Shown here one piece after another: positions 53,153 through 63,500 of a stretch of DNA of 64,000 nucleotides. The stretch covers positions 417,936 through 481,935 of the forward strand of contig PAIP01000034.1 of NCBI GenBank assembly GCA_002704915.1, in the 5' to 3' direction. Source of the stretch: Parvularcula sp. Lineage in GTDB: Bacteria > Pseudomonadota > Alphaproteobacteria > Caulobacterales > Parvularculaceae. The position numbers were made by a program, and so were the translations under genes. Each line of letters opens with the position of its first letter. Position 1 is the stretch's first letter. Below the pieces are notes generated by a model. The model made no database searches, was not told the origin of the DNA, and was given only the letters and a program-made list of their open reading frames with translations.

Positions 53153-55459
53153 CTATTCAGACTTGCTTAACTCTTTGCGGCGGCGCTCAATCTCGCTGAG
53201 CTGGAGTTCGAGACTTTCCTTTGCATTACGCAACGCCTGTTCCTGCTGCTCCAGCATTTCGCGTTCGTCGGGGATTTCATTATATCGATAGGCCCATTCG
53301 CGTTCAGCCTCGGCGATATCGCGCTCGGCCTCATGGCGCATTCTTTTCATTTCCGCGTTGAAGCGTTTGCGTTCGCGCTTAAGTTCGCGCTCGCGCTCTT
53401 TCTGCTCGCGGGCGCGTTCACGGGCCGCCTCGCGCGCTTCCTGCATCGCTTCTCTGCGCTCGTCGCGCTGTTCTTCAAGGCGGTCTCTCATTTCCTCCAT
53501 CGCGTCGGCCGCGGCTTCGATGGCGTCCTCGCGGGCGTCGCGCCGTATTTCTTCCAGCTCTTCGCGGCTCAGAAATTCTTCGCCGTCAAGGCCCGACATA
53601 TCCGGCGTTACGAACGCGAAGTTGCTGAGTTCTTTCAGCTCCACTTGGCTATTCTCGAGGGCTTTCGCCCATTCCTCTGCGCCGTCAAATCCATCCAGAT
53701 CGACATCGCCAAAACGGATGGTCATGTCTTCGAGACCTTCAAACGCGTCGAATTTTTCGAATTGTTTGCGCAGACGCTCTTCAAGCTTTTGCATCTTTTT
53801 CTCAAGCTTGCGCTCATCTGCGCGATCGCGGCGGCTTTCTGACGAAGCGGACGCCGATGCCGACGCTGAAAACGAAGAGGATGCGGAGGCGGCGGCCTTG
53901 GCGGTAGGCGCTACAGGGGCAAGGGGTGCAAGGTTCGTCGGCGCCGGCGCCAATTGAACCTCGCGCTTCATCGTGGCGCGGGCTTTAGGGGCGGCGGCGG
54001 GCGCCGGCGCCACGACCGGCGCCGGGTCAATGATTTCGCCATCTGCGATGACTTCGAAATGGAGATGCGGCCCGGTCGCTTTCCCGGTGGAGCCGACAGC
54101 GCCGATGATCTCTCCGGCGCCGACGCGCTCGCCCTTGCGCGCCACATAGCTGTCGAGATGCGCGTAGCGTGTAATGAGGCCATGACCGTGATCGATGACG
54201 ACGACCTTGCCCCAGGCGTCATTGTTATTGTACCGGTCGGTCGCTTCGAGCACCTTGCCGTCGCCTGCCGCGCGCACGGGTTCGCCGCGCGGCGCCCTGA
54301 TGTCTATGCCGTCATGGGCGGGGAGCGCTTCTCCCATAATTGTTCTTTTTACGCCGAATTCCGACGTGATTTCGCCTTTGACCGGAGCGACGGTCAACGC
54401 CAGGCGCGGTTCCGGCGGCGCGACGGCCAAAGCGGCTTGAGCAAAAGCGAGGCCGGAGGCGGCGACGGCGCCGGCGGCGAGACCGATTTTCGACGTCAGC
54501 GACAAGACGCCGGTTTCGCGAGAGCCCGACAGGATCGCATCGAGACGCTGACGGCGCGAGCGTTTGTCGAAAGGCGTGAAGGAAGGAACCAGGTCCCCCG
54601 CAAAGCCTGAGCGCGCATCGGCGGCGAGGCGCAGGCCCTGCACGAAACAATGGGCGTATTGGCGCCGGTTGACGCCGCGGGCGAGCACAAGCGCGTCAGC
54701 GCCCTGTTCCGCCGCGAGATTGGCGCGGTTGCAGATCTGGTGCATGAACGGATTGAACCAGAAGACCGCCTTGGCGACGGAGCAAAGTAAAAACAGCGCT
54801 ACGTCTCCGCGCTTGATATGCGCCATTTCATGGGCGCCCATCAGCGCCGCATCTTCGACGGGCACCCGATCGAGCAGGTGCATGGGCATGACGATCACGG
54901 GACGGAACAAACCGTAGACGCATACGCTCGAAACCACATGCGAGAAGACATAGCGCGGACGCTGCGTGACGCCGATGCGCATCCGCCAATTTTCGAGTTC
55001 GGCTTCAAGCCGCGGCTCGTCGAGCCTGAAGGCGTAATTCAGCCGATAGGCGAACCAGATATGGCGCACGGCCGCCAGCACGAGCAGCATGAGAAAGCCG
55101 TAAAAGTACAAGATGGCCGTCATGCGCAGAATGTCGGCGATGGAAACGGTTCTCGGCGCCTCATAGACCGGGGTGAGGGCCGGCTCTGTCGCCGCGATGG
55201 CGGGACCGGCCGCGTCCGCCATGGGCGGCAGCGGTTCGGGGGCGCGCAGGGAAAGGCCGAGGGCCGCCGCGACCGGCGCCAGAAGAACCGGCAAGGCGGC
55301 GATGATGAGAGCCGCGGGCCAGATCTTGCCGGAGAGAGCGCTCGCCGTGAGGCGGTTTTTTTCGTCGCCTGCGAGAATGGAGGCCGCAAAAAAAACCGCG
55401 GGCGCCCAGATCAGGGACGCCAGCAGGCAATAGAAAAACGGTTCGATCAACGTGGCCAT
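53153..55459 (-). CDS. BlaR1-like M56 membrane protease fused to an M23 (LytM-type) domain
   Basis: The protein has 768 residues. Membrane helices occupy about 1-140 and 300-345. Between them lies the M56 zinc site MGAHEMAHIKRGDVALF. Next comes an M23 domain (about 360-470) with HDGIDIRAPRGEPV, TRYAHLDSY and GPHLHFEV, so all zinc ligands are present. The last ~250 residues are a charged coiled coil (KKMQKLEERLRKQFEKFDAF, then RDRLEEQRDERREAMQEARE). In classical BlaR1 the C-terminal sensor is a beta-lactamase-like domain; here an M23 fold takes its place. Its start overlaps the blaI-like stop by 1 bp. Confidence 0.88.
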   Translation of the reverse strand: MATLIEPFFYCLLASLIWAPAVFFAASILAGDEKNRLTASALSGKIWPAALIIAALPVLLAPVAAALGLSLRAPEPLPPMADAAGPAIAATEPALTPVYEAPRTVSIADILRMTAILYFYGFLMLLVLAAVRHIWFAYRLNYAFRLDEPRLEAELENWRMRIGVTQRPRYVFSHVVSSVCVYGLFRPVIVMPMHLLDRVPVEDAALMGAHEMAHIKRGDVALFLLCSVAKAVFWFNPFMHQICNRANLAAEQGADALVLARGVNRRQYAHCFVQGLRLAADARSGFAGDLVPSFTPFDKRSRRQRLDAILSGSRETGVLSLTSKIGLAAGAVAASGLAFAQAALAVAPPEPRLALTVAPVKGEITSEFGVKRTIMGEALPAHDGIDIRAPRGEPVRAAGDGKVLEATDRYNNNDAWGKVVVIDHGHGLITRYAHLDSYVARKGERVGAGEIIGAVGSTGKATGPHLHFEVIADGEIIDPAPVVAPAPAAAPKARATMKREVQLAPAPTNLAPLAPVAPTAKAAASASSSFSASASASASSESRRDRADERKLEKKMQKLEERLRKQFEKFDAFEGLEDMTIRFGDVDLDGFDGAEEWAKALENSQVELKELSNFAFVTPDMSGLDGEEFLSREELEEIRRDAREDAIEAAADAMEEMRDRLEEQRDERREAMQEAREAARERAREQKERERELKRERKRFNAEMKRMRHEAERDIAEAEREWAYRYNEIPDEREMLEQQEQALRNAKESLELQLSEIERRRKELSKSE

Positions 55460-55842
55460 TATTCAGCCTCCGTCTTTTTCAGAACGTCTTCGAGTTCAGC
55501 CAGCTCTTCTTCGCTGAGGAGTTTGGAGTCCGCAAAGAACGCCGTCGCCGGCGTCGTGTCGAGTTCGAGAACGCGTTTTGAAAAATCCGCAATCATGCGC
55601 GACAGCATCGCCACTTTGCCCACTTGCGGCTCATACATGTTGACGCCGTCCACCGGCGTTTTGGAAATGAGCTTCTTGTCCGCCATCCGCTCGAGGACGG
55701 TTCTGACCGTGGAGTAGGACCAGCCGAACTCGCTTTCGATTTCGCGGTGAATTTCCCGCGCGCTCATTTCCTTCGAGCGCCACAGCAGTTTCAGGATCGC
55801 GAGTTCGGGTTTGGTGGGGTCGGTTCCCTTGAGATCGGTCAT
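55459..55842 (-). CDS. BlaI/MecI/CopY-family repressor
   Basis: The protein has 127 residues from ATG 55842 (MTDLKGTDPTKPELAILKLL); an ATG at 55902 would add 20 residues but overlaps a probable operator half. The winged helix covers about residues 9-75 (WSYSTVRTVLERMADKKLIS), followed by a dimerisation helix region with an acidic tail (LLSEEELAELEDVLKK). In this family the partner protease cleaves the repressor to induce the operon. The gene overlaps the M56-M23 sensor gene by 1 bp, so both are co-expressed. Confidence 0.9.
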   Translation of the reverse strand: MTDLKGTDPTKPELAILKLLWRSKEMSAREIHREIESEFGWSYSTVRTVLERMADKKLISKTPVDGVNMYEPQVGKVAMLSRMIADFSKRVLELDTTPATAFFADSKLLSEEELAELEDVLKKTEAE

Positions 55843-55921
55843 AAGCGGCAGCCCTGTTTCCAGCATGGAGAGCAGAGGGCGCCTATGCTCCCCCTGCGAC
55901 ATTTGTGGCTACTCTAGCGCT

Positions 55922-55939
55922 TTGCGACAGTTGTCGCAA
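55922..55939 (-). promoter_or_regulatory. Probable BlaI-type operator
   Basis: TTGCGACAGTTGTCGCAA is a perfect palindrome of two 8-bp arms around GT. A degenerate second site, tgcgacatttgtggc, lies at 55895-55909, nearer the gene. The rACA-TGT core matches the style of BlaI/MecI operators, so autorepression of the blaI-blaR-like operon is likely. Confidence 0.65.
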
Positions 55940-56014
55940 GGAAACTTGAGGGTTTCCGCGAGGCTTATGCGGTGAGTTGAGCGGGTTCTGCGGCGAGCCG
56001 GAGACGGAATTCGA

Positions 56015-56773
56015 TCAGAGCCTGTCGAGAACGCGCGTCAGGCGCTCCAGATCCGGCGGCGTCGACAGCCGGTGATCGCCGTGAGGGGTCAGCAGGATCT
56101 CCACGTCATCGCTCTTCAACAATTCGGCGAAAGCAAGCGCATGGGCGTAGGGGACAGCGTCGTCCTTCATGCCCTGCAGGATGCGTACGGGACAGCTTAT
56201 GTCGACTTGTCCTTGCGCCATGATCAGGTGATTGCGGCCGTCCTCGATCAGTTTGCGCGTATAGATTTCAGGCTCGTCCGAATAGTCCGACGGCATTTCC
56301 AGTTTGCCGTCCCGCATCAATGTCTCCTGCTGTTCGGCAGAGAAGGACGGCCACATCAGTCTTTCGGTGAAATCCGGGGCAGGCGCGATAAACACGATCG
56401 CCGCGGCCTTTTCAGGCCTTTTCAGGGCGATGAGGGCGGCGATCCATGCGCCCATGGAAGAGCCGACGAAAATTTGCGGGCCGTCGGTTCTGGCGTCGAT
56501 CATGGCGAGCGCGTCAGCGGCCCAATCGCCGATGCATCCGTCTTCAAACCTGCCGTCGGATTCTCCGTGGCCGGAATAGTCGAAGCGCAAATAGGCGCGC
56601 CCCTGTTCCTCAGCCCATTGGTTTAGATGCTCCGCCTTCGTTCCCAGCATGTCGGACCGGAACCCGCCCAGCCAGACAATCCCGGGCTCGCCCATGGCAT
56701 TCCCGGTCAGGCGGCGATAGGCGAGGCGGCCATGGGGCCCGTCGATAAACTCTTTGGGGGCAGTCATGATCAT
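56015..56773 (-). CDS. Alpha/beta hydrolase, ABHD10-like
   Basis: The protein has 252 residues from ATG 56773 (aagga site just upstream). ATG 56767 is also possible, but the ORF track's longer form runs antisense through the tRNA gene and is not real. The fold shows GIVWLGGFRSDMLGTKA (oxyanion region), LRFDYSGHGESDG, the nucleophile elbow IFVGSSMGAWIAAL, the Asp in LQGMKDDAVPY and the His in TPHGDHRLS. Sequence style is that of ABHD10-type thioesterases/esterases. It is monocistronic; its substrate is unknown. Confidence 0.88.
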   Translation of the reverse strand: MIMTAPKEFIDGPHGRLAYRRLTGNAMGEPGIVWLGGFRSDMLGTKAEHLNQWAEEQGRAYLRFDYSGHGESDGRFEDGCIGDWAADALAMIDARTDGPQIFVGSSMGAWIAALIALKRPEKAAAIVFIAPAPDFTERLMWPSFSAEQQETLMRDGKLEMPSDYSDEPEIYTRKLIEDGRNHLIMAQGQVDISCPVRILQGMKDDAVPYAHALAFAELLKSDDVEILLTPHGDHRLSTPPDLERLTRVLDRL

Positions 56774-57033
56774 GCAGTCCTTTTCGGCTGGCGGCTCGCT
56801 GCTGCGCGCGCCTTTTCGGGGAAAACCCGTTAACCAAGGCGGGGCGGATGACAGCGCTGGCGATCTCACCGGATTCCGGGAAATAGTGCAAATTTCACGG
56901 GACTTTAGGGCCAAAAGGCGACCCGGCGGAGATGATTTTTCAAAGCGGCCGGATTTGCGCCGAATTCCCGCTTGACGCCCGCCGCCCCCTATCTTAAACC
57001 GCGCGCTCCGACAGGCCGCGAGGCCAGTCCATT

Positions 57034-57111
<78 letters not shown>

Positions 57112-57750
57112 GATTTTCTTTCAAATTCCAATGTTTACTTGGTCCGGTTTAGGGACGCACCTGCCCAAAGGCTGTTGGGTAAGCACAGGGTAAGCGGCTC
57201 AAATCCAAAGTCGACAACACTGGACAGGTGTGAACAAAGTCATAGCAATCGACCGACAGTATCGAACGGGCGCGCCCGGCTTGGTGACGGACAATAGCGC
57301 GCGCTAAATTTGATCTGCGAATCGAGCTCGTGCTGTCAGAGTGTTTCGGTAACGCCATGTTTGAAGTCGGCTTGTCATACCCTAGCTGTCCGAAAGCGCG
57401 CTCAAAGAAGCTCGGGTAAGGCGCTTTGGTTGCTTTCCTACGGGCAAGGGCAACGCTGCGCTTTCTCTTCCGGCGGGGATACTGGTGAAGCGCGACGGAT
57501 CGAAACGCGGACATGTCGGCATTTCGGTGGCTGCCAGCGCGGCGTTTGCCGCAGGTGGCGCAACATCCGCTTCAGTAATTGTTATAACGTATCATTTGAC
57601 GGGGCGTATCAGCAGGCCGCCATTGGAAAATCTTGTGGGTCTAGTTTGAGGTAGGGCCAAGGCTATTTCGGGCCATCGTCCCGGCGCTCCTGCGATGTGA
57701 TGAAAAAACATAATGATTTGTCAGGGGTTTTGCAGTAGGACGCGATTGAG
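57112..57750. other. Gene-poor patch between tRNA-Asp and the metal efflux operon
   Basis: No ORF over these ~640 bp has convincing coding character or family similarity. It contains direct words such as gggtaagcacagggtaagc (57178-57196) and a Zur-like dyad at 57580. Its position next to a tRNA 3' end suggests eroded mobile DNA, but no integrase remnant is recognisable. Confidence 0.5.
57580..57594 (+). promoter_or_regulatory. Weak Zur-like dyad upstream of the czc-type operon
   Basis: tgttataacgtatca, within taattgttataacgtatcattt, resembles the TGTTATAnTATAACA type of zinc-uptake-regulator site, but the right half matches only partly (4 of 7). It lies 157 bp upstream of the first gene of the metal block. 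Confidence 0.25.
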
Positions 57751-58107
57751 ATGATGTCAGCCATTCGACATATGCGCCGCGTCATTGCGGTATTTATGGT
57801 TGCGCTGTGGGGCGCAGTCGGCATTGTCGCGCCTGCTCACGCAGCAGAAGAAGACATTCATCATGCGACACAACACGAAGCAGACAGCGAGCGGCTGGTC
57901 TCCCAAGGCGAGCCATCCGATGAAGGATCGACACACCCGGAACATGCAGTGCATTGTCATTCGGGCGCATGCCATTATCACGCGCTTGCACGTACTGGGG
58001 TCGACCCCTCTTCCATAGCGCTCTTTGCAAGCAAGATTGTCGCGCCGCAAGACGGCGTGGTCCCTCAAACATCGATATTAACTCTGTTTCGTCCTCCGCG
58101 AATCTGA
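57751..58107 (+). CDS. Small His-rich periplasmic protein preceding czcCBA
   Basis: The protein has 118 residues; ATG 57772 is an alternative start. A signal peptide (VIAVFMVALWGAVGIVAPAHA) is followed by a short His- and acid-rich mature protein with DIHHATQHEADSE and the cluster HPEHAVHCHSGACHYHA, including a CHxxxCHxH arrangement that could bind Zn, Cu or Cd. Small proteins of this type often precede CzcCBA-like operons. The next gene starts 60 bp downstream, so it is probably the first gene of the operon. Confidence 0.7.
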   Translation: MMSAIRHMRRVIAVFMVALWGAVGIVAPAHAAEEDIHHATQHEADSERLVSQGEPSDEGSTHPEHAVHCHSGACHYHALARTGVDPSSIALFASKIVAPQDGVVPQTSILTLFRPPRI

Positions 58108-58167
58108 CTGATCGCGCGCGCCCTTGCGCGCCCATCAGTAATTTTGATTCCTAGAGGACAATGACCA

Positions 58168-59403
58168 ATGACCATCAGATTATGCGGGCTCGCGCTCGCC
58201 GCTATCGCGGCGTGCGGGCTCGGCGCCGCGGCGGCGCAAGAGAACGCCGTTGATACTGGCCTGACGATAGGACAGTTTCTAGAAGACGCCGCGCGCAATC
58301 ATCCAAGACTCGAAGAAGCGCGCGCCGAACTTGATGCGGCGGAAGCGCGTGGGCGCGCCAATTCTCGACCGCTATATAATCCAGAATTCGAAGGCGAATT
58401 CTCTGACAGCGAAGACGATGCGGATGACAGTCGTTCTGTGGGCCTGTCAAAAGCCTTCGACATCACTAACAAGCGCGCGACGCGGGCGAAGGGCGCGCGT
58501 AGCGCCGTCGAAGCCGCAAGGTTTGCCTATGAAGCGGAAAAGCGTGCTTTCTTCGCCGAACTCCTGACCGCGCTGGCGGATTATCAGGCGAGCAAACGCC
58601 TTTCCGAACTGGCGGCTCAAAGGGCCGAAGTCGCGCGCGAGTTTTCGTCTATCGCGGACCGCCGCGCGGAAGCCGGCGACCTGTCAAAGCCGGAGCGTCT
58701 TGCTGCGCGCTTGAGTCTTTCGCAGGCTACCGCCGAGCAAACGACAGCCCGCACCGAGTTTTCGGAAGCGCGACAAACTCTGACGGCGCTTGTGGGCGAA
58801 GTGATGCCGGCCTGGCCTGTGCTGCCTGACCCGCCGGCAGGGGCGCCGTCGCTCGATATGACGCTGGTCCGCCGCTTGCCGGAACTACGCGCGGCGGAAG
58901 CGCGCGCCGACGCGCTGTCGGCCGAAATCCGGTTTGCAAAAAAAGCGCGCATTCCCGATCCGACCATCGGCGCGGCTTATGGCCGCGAAGGGGACGCCGA
59001 TTTCGCCGGCGTCCGATTGTCCGTACCCATTCCGGTTTTTGCGTCCGGTCAGGCCGAAGTCGATGAAGCGCGCGCCGAACGCATTGCCGCGGAGCAAGCG
59101 ATCCGCAATCAGTTGCGCAATGCCGAAGCGCGGCTCGTCGAAGCCAGCGGGCGCTACGCCGTCGCGGACGGGACTTGGCGCGCGTGGATGCGGGATGGGT
59201 CGGACGTCCTCGAAGAGCAACGCCGCGTGCTCGATCAGCTTTGGCGGTCGGGCGATATCACGGCGGTCGAATATCTCGTGCAGCTCGATCAAACCTACAG
59301 CGCGGAACGCGCAGGGATAGAACTTCAAGGGTCGTTATGGCGCGCCTGGATCGATTGGCTCGATGCATCCGGGACACTCAACGAATGGATGGAGACTTTG
59401 TAA
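58168..59403 (+). CDS. czcC: Outer-membrane efflux channel, CzcC-like
   Basis: The protein has 411 residues. A signal peptide (LCGLALAAIAACGLGAAAA) leads to the two long helical OEP repeats of the TolC family (NHPRLEEARAELDAAEARGR and later IRFAKKARIPDPTIGAAYGR). The length and the SKAFDITNKRATRAKGARSA block fit the CzcC branch. It forms the exit duct of the tripartite pump. Its TAA overlaps the start of the adaptor gene (TAATG). Confidence 0.88.
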   Translation: MTIRLCGLALAAIAACGLGAAAAQENAVDTGLTIGQFLEDAARNHPRLEEARAELDAAEARGRANSRPLYNPEFEGEFSDSEDDADDSRSVGLSKAFDITNKRATRAKGARSAVEAARFAYEAEKRAFFAELLTALADYQASKRLSELAAQRAEVAREFSSIADRRAEAGDLSKPERLAARLSLSQATAEQTTARTEFSEARQTLTALVGEVMPAWPVLPDPPAGAPSLDMTLVRRLPELRAAEARADALSAEIRFAKKARIPDPTIGAAYGREGDADFAGVRLSVPIPVFASGQAEVDEARAERIAAEQAIRNQLRNAEARLVEASGRYAVADGTWRAWMRDGSDVLEEQRRVLDQLWRSGDITAVEYLVQLDQTYSAERAGIELQGSLWRAWIDWLDASGTLNEWMETL

Positions 59404-60569
59404 TGCGTAACTATCGAAAACTGAATTCAGGCCTTGGGCTGGCGATTGTCGCTCTTGGGACGCTGGCGATTGCGGGCTGCTGGGCGTCCGACGCTGAAGA
59501 AAAGCCAGCTTCAGTTGGGCAGCCGGAAGGCGGCCATGGTGAGGAAGGCGGCGGTCACATCGAAATGACGGCGGCGGAGCGAAGCGCCAAGGGGGTCAAA
59601 TCCATTGCGCTTGGCATGCGAGGGCTGACCGGTGAGTTCATTGCGCCGGGCGAGGTGACGGCGAACCGGTACAAGACGGCGCAGGTCGCGCCGCGCATCA
59701 GCGCGCAGATTGTCGAGCGACATATCGTGCGCGGAGAGAAAGTCGAAGAAGGCGCGCCGCTGGTTACGCTCTCCAGCGTCGAAATGGCCGAAGCGCAAGG
59801 CGCACTCATCATCAACGATAAAGAATGGCGCCGCGTTCGAAATCTCGGACGGGACGTCGTTTCTGAAAAGCGCTTTGTCGAGGCGGACGTTGCGCGCCAG
59901 CAGGCTCACGCCAAACTCCTCTCGTTCGGCATGGCGGAACAGGAAGTCGCCGCACTTCTGAAAACCGGCGACGCTAGCAAGGCGACAGGCCGCTTTTTAT
60001 TGTTTGCGCCGCAAGCCGGCACTGTCGTCCGCGACGATTTCACCCTGGGAGAGTTTGTCGATCCCGGCCGGGTGCTGGTCGAAATCAGCGACGAAACGAC
60101 GGTCTGGGTTGAAGCCCGATTGACCGCCGAACAGGCGCAACGAATAGCCGTCGGCGCAGCCGCACGCGTCAAATCGAGCGTCGGCCACTGGGAGGAAGGC
60201 AAAGTCATCCAGCTCCAGCATGCGCTCGATGAAACGACGCGCACTTTAATGGCGCGCATAGAGATCGGCAATGCAGATGATGATTTTCACGCTGGTCAAT
60301 TCGTTGACGCTGCGATCTCCGTTGGCGCTGGCGATGAAGCCTTGGCCTTGCCGGAAAGCGCGGTCGTCCTGATGGACGGCGCGCCGACGGTTTTCCGCAT
60401 CGAGGGCGATGAAATCGAACCCGTCAGTGTTGAAACCGGCGCCGCCAGCGGCGGCTGGATCGAAATTGCCTCCGGCGTTGCTGAAGGCGACGAAATCGTC
60501 ACCGAACAAACCTTTCTCCTCAAATCGCTCATTCAAAAGACGAAAATGGGCGAAGGCCACGGGCATTAG
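59403..60569 (+). CDS. czcB: Heavy-metal RND adaptor, CzcB-like lipoprotein
   Basis: The protein has 388 residues from the ATG at 59403. A signal sequence with lipobox-like LAIAGCWAS suggests lipidation. A His/Gly/Glu stretch (GGHGEEGGGHIEM) follows, then the adaptor body: YKTAQVAPRISAQIVERHIVRGEKVEEGAPLVTL, a helical hairpin (about 135-180), FLLFAPQAGTVVRDDFTLGEFVDPG and the beta-barrel domain. The C-terminus ends GEGHGH, a possible metal ligand. It links CzcA and CzcC in the periplasm. Confidence 0.88.
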   Translation: MRNYRKLNSGLGLAIVALGTLAIAGCWASDAEEKPASVGQPEGGHGEEGGGHIEMTAAERSAKGVKSIALGMRGLTGEFIAPGEVTANRYKTAQVAPRISAQIVERHIVRGEKVEEGAPLVTLSSVEMAEAQGALIINDKEWRRVRNLGRDVVSEKRFVEADVARQQAHAKLLSFGMAEQEVAALLKTGDASKATGRFLLFAPQAGTVVRDDFTLGEFVDPGRVLVEISDETTVWVEARLTAEQAQRIAVGAAARVKSSVGHWEEGKVIQLQHALDETTRTLMARIEIGNADDDFHAGQFVDAAISVGAGDEALALPESAVVLMDGAPTVFRIEGDEIEPVSVETGAASGGWIEIASGVAEGDEIVTEQTFLLKSLIQKTKMGEGHGH

Positions 60570-60580
60570 GAGCGCGACCC

Positions 60581-63500
60581 ATGTTGAACAAACTCGTTGA
60601 ATTCTCGCTCCAGTATAAATTCCTGGTGCTCATCATTTTCGCCGTCGTCGGCTTTCTGGGCTGGCGCGCCGTCACAACCGTTCCCATCGACGCGTTCCCG
60701 GACGTAACGCCCGTGCAGGTCAACATTTACACGGAATCGCCGGGCCTCGCCGCAGAAGACGTTGAACAATTGCTGACATTTCCTGTGGAGTCGGCGATGG
60801 CGGGACTTCCCGACGTTTCGGAAATCCGCTCAGTGAGTCTGTTCGGCCTTTCCTATGTCGCGGTCTACTTCAAGGACAGCGTCGATATCTATTTCGCACG
60901 CCGACTTGTCATGGAACGGCTTGCGGAAGTTCGCGACCGGATACCGGAAGGCTACGGCTCACCGGAAATGGGTCCGAACGCTTCCGGTCTCGGGCAGGTC
61001 TTCTGGTACACGCTCGAACGCGTCGATGATTCCCTTAAAGGCGACATCAGCGATATGGATTTGAGGACCCTGCAGGACTGGAACGTGCGCCTCATCCTGC
61101 GCACGGCGGCGGGTGTCGATGACGTCATGTCCTGGGGCGGGCAGGAGCGCCAGTTCCAGGTCCAGATCGATCCCTTGCAACTTATCAAATACGAGCTTGG
61201 GTTTTCTGATGTCGTCGAAGCGCTTGAGGCGAATAACCGGCAGGTCGGCGGGCAATATATCGATCAGGGGCCGGAGCAATATCTCGTTCGCGGGCTTGGT
61301 CTTGTGCGGAATGAAGCCGATATCGGCAGTATCGTCGTCAAGGTTAAAGATGGCGCTCCCGTCTATATTCGCGATGTCGCGAAAGTCGAACAGGCGCCGG
61401 CGCTGCGCTTCGGCGCCGTCACCCGAGACGGTGAAGAAGTCGTGCTCGGCATGGCGCTCGCGCGTATCGGCGAGAACGCCAAAAATGTCGTCGATGCGGT
61501 AAAGGAAAAAGTCGAAACGGTTGAAGGCGCTCTGCCCGACGGCGTCATAATCAAGCCGATCTACGACCGCACCGAACTCGTTGAGAAAGCGGTCGGCACG
61601 GCGGAGAAGGCCTTGATCGAAGGTTCGATTCTCGTGGCTATCGTGCTGTTCCTTTTCCTTGGTGAAATCCGCTCGGCTCTGGTCGTGATCACCGCGCTGC
61701 CGCTCGCCATGCTCATCGCCTTTATTTTCATGGGGCAGGCGGGACTCTCGGCCAATCTCATGTCGCTTGCGGGCCTCGCCATCGGCATCGGCATGATGGT
61801 CGATGGCGCCGTCGTCATGGTCGAAAACTCATTCCGGATCATGGCGGAACGCAAGGAGGACGGGGGCGAGGTCAACCGCACCGCCGCCGTTTTGCAGGCC
61901 GCGCGGGAAGTCGCCAATCCGATCGCCTTCGCGATCATGATTATTATCGTCGTCTTCCTACCCCTGTTCAGTCTTGAAGGGCTTGAAGGAAAACTCTTCA
62001 AGCCTATGGCGTTTAATATCAGTTTCGCCATGGCCGGATCGTTAATCCTGACGCTGACCATCATTCCGGTGCTGGCGGCGATGATCCTGAAGCCCAAGGA
62101 AGAGCGCGACACCATGCTGATGCGCGTCATCAAACGCGGCTATCTGCCCCTGATCGCATGGTGTCTCGACAACAAACAAAAGGTAGGCGTCGCCGCCGGC
62201 GGCCTCCTTGTCGCCAGCCTCGCGCTCTTTCCCTTCCTCGGTAAAGAATTCATGCCGCAATTGCAGGAAGGCTCGATCATGTGGCGGGTGACTTCGATCC
62301 CGTCGACCTCGCTCGATCAGTCGGTCGAGATTTCGAAGGAGATCGAACTCGCTCTTGGCGAGTTTCAAGAAGTTGAAACCACCATCGCCATGATCGGCCG
62401 GGCCGAAAAGGGCGAAACCGCCGACGTCAATTACATGGAAATCTACACGGCCTTGAAACCGCAAAGCGAATGGCCGCGCAAGCGTTCCGTCGCTTCGCTC
62501 GCCGACGATATGCGCGAGAAACTTGAAGAAACAGTGCCGACATCTGTCGTCGCCTTCACCCAGCCGATCCAGATGCGCGTCGAAGAGTTGATCTCCGGCG
62601 TGCGGGCGACGCTGGCCGCCAAGATCTACGGTCAGGATCTTGCCGAACTTGACCGGCTCAGTCAGGAAATCAAGGAGGCGATATCCGGCGTGCCGGGCGC
62701 AGCGGACCTCTCTCTTGAAGCCAATATCGGAAAGCCGCAAATCCGTATTCGGGTCGATCGTGCCGAACTCGCGCGTTACGGCATGAATGCCGATGACGTT
62801 CTCAATGTCGTTCGCACCGGCATCGGCGCAGAGCCCGTTGGCACCCTTATCGACGGCGTCAGGCGGTTCGACATTACGGCGCGCCTTCAAGATGCATCGA
62901 AAGCGTCCATGGAGTCGATCCGCAATATTCCGCTGCAGACGGCGGATGGCGCGATCATTCCGCTGGGCCGGGTTGCGACGGTTACGTCGGCGGAAGGCTA
63001 TTCCTTCGTCCGACGTGAACAGTTGCAGCGCTACGCCGTCATCCAGATGGATGTGCGCGGGCGCGATGTTGATGGTTTCGTCAAGGACGCCAACGAGGTC
63101 ATCGCGGCGAATGTGGACTTGCCGCCGGGCTACTGGATCGAATGGGGCGGCGCCTTTGAAAACCAGCAGCGGGCGCTTGCGAAACTCTCGCTGATTGTCC
63201 CGGCGACGATCTTTTTCATCTTCGTACTGCTCTACACCGCATTCAACTCAGTGAAATACGCTGCGTTGATTATCGCCAACGTACCTTTCGCGGCGAGCGG
63301 CGGGCTCTTCGCTCTCTTCATCACCGGGCAATATTTGTCGGTGCCGTCGGCGATCGGCTTTATCGCCGTCTTCGGCGTCGCAATGCTGAACGGGATCGTT
63401 CTGGTAAGTTTCATCAACGAACAACGGGACGCGGGCTTCTGTGTTCGCGACGCCGTACGGCGAGGAACAGAACTGCGTTTGCGGCCCGTTCTGATGACGG

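Noticed and set aside
57149-57514. 121-aa minus ORF and overlapping 114-aa plus ORF after tRNA-Asp
   Set aside because: No recognisable domain, ribosome-binding site or integrase motif (no R...HxxR...Y pattern); kept only as part of the gene-poor patch.
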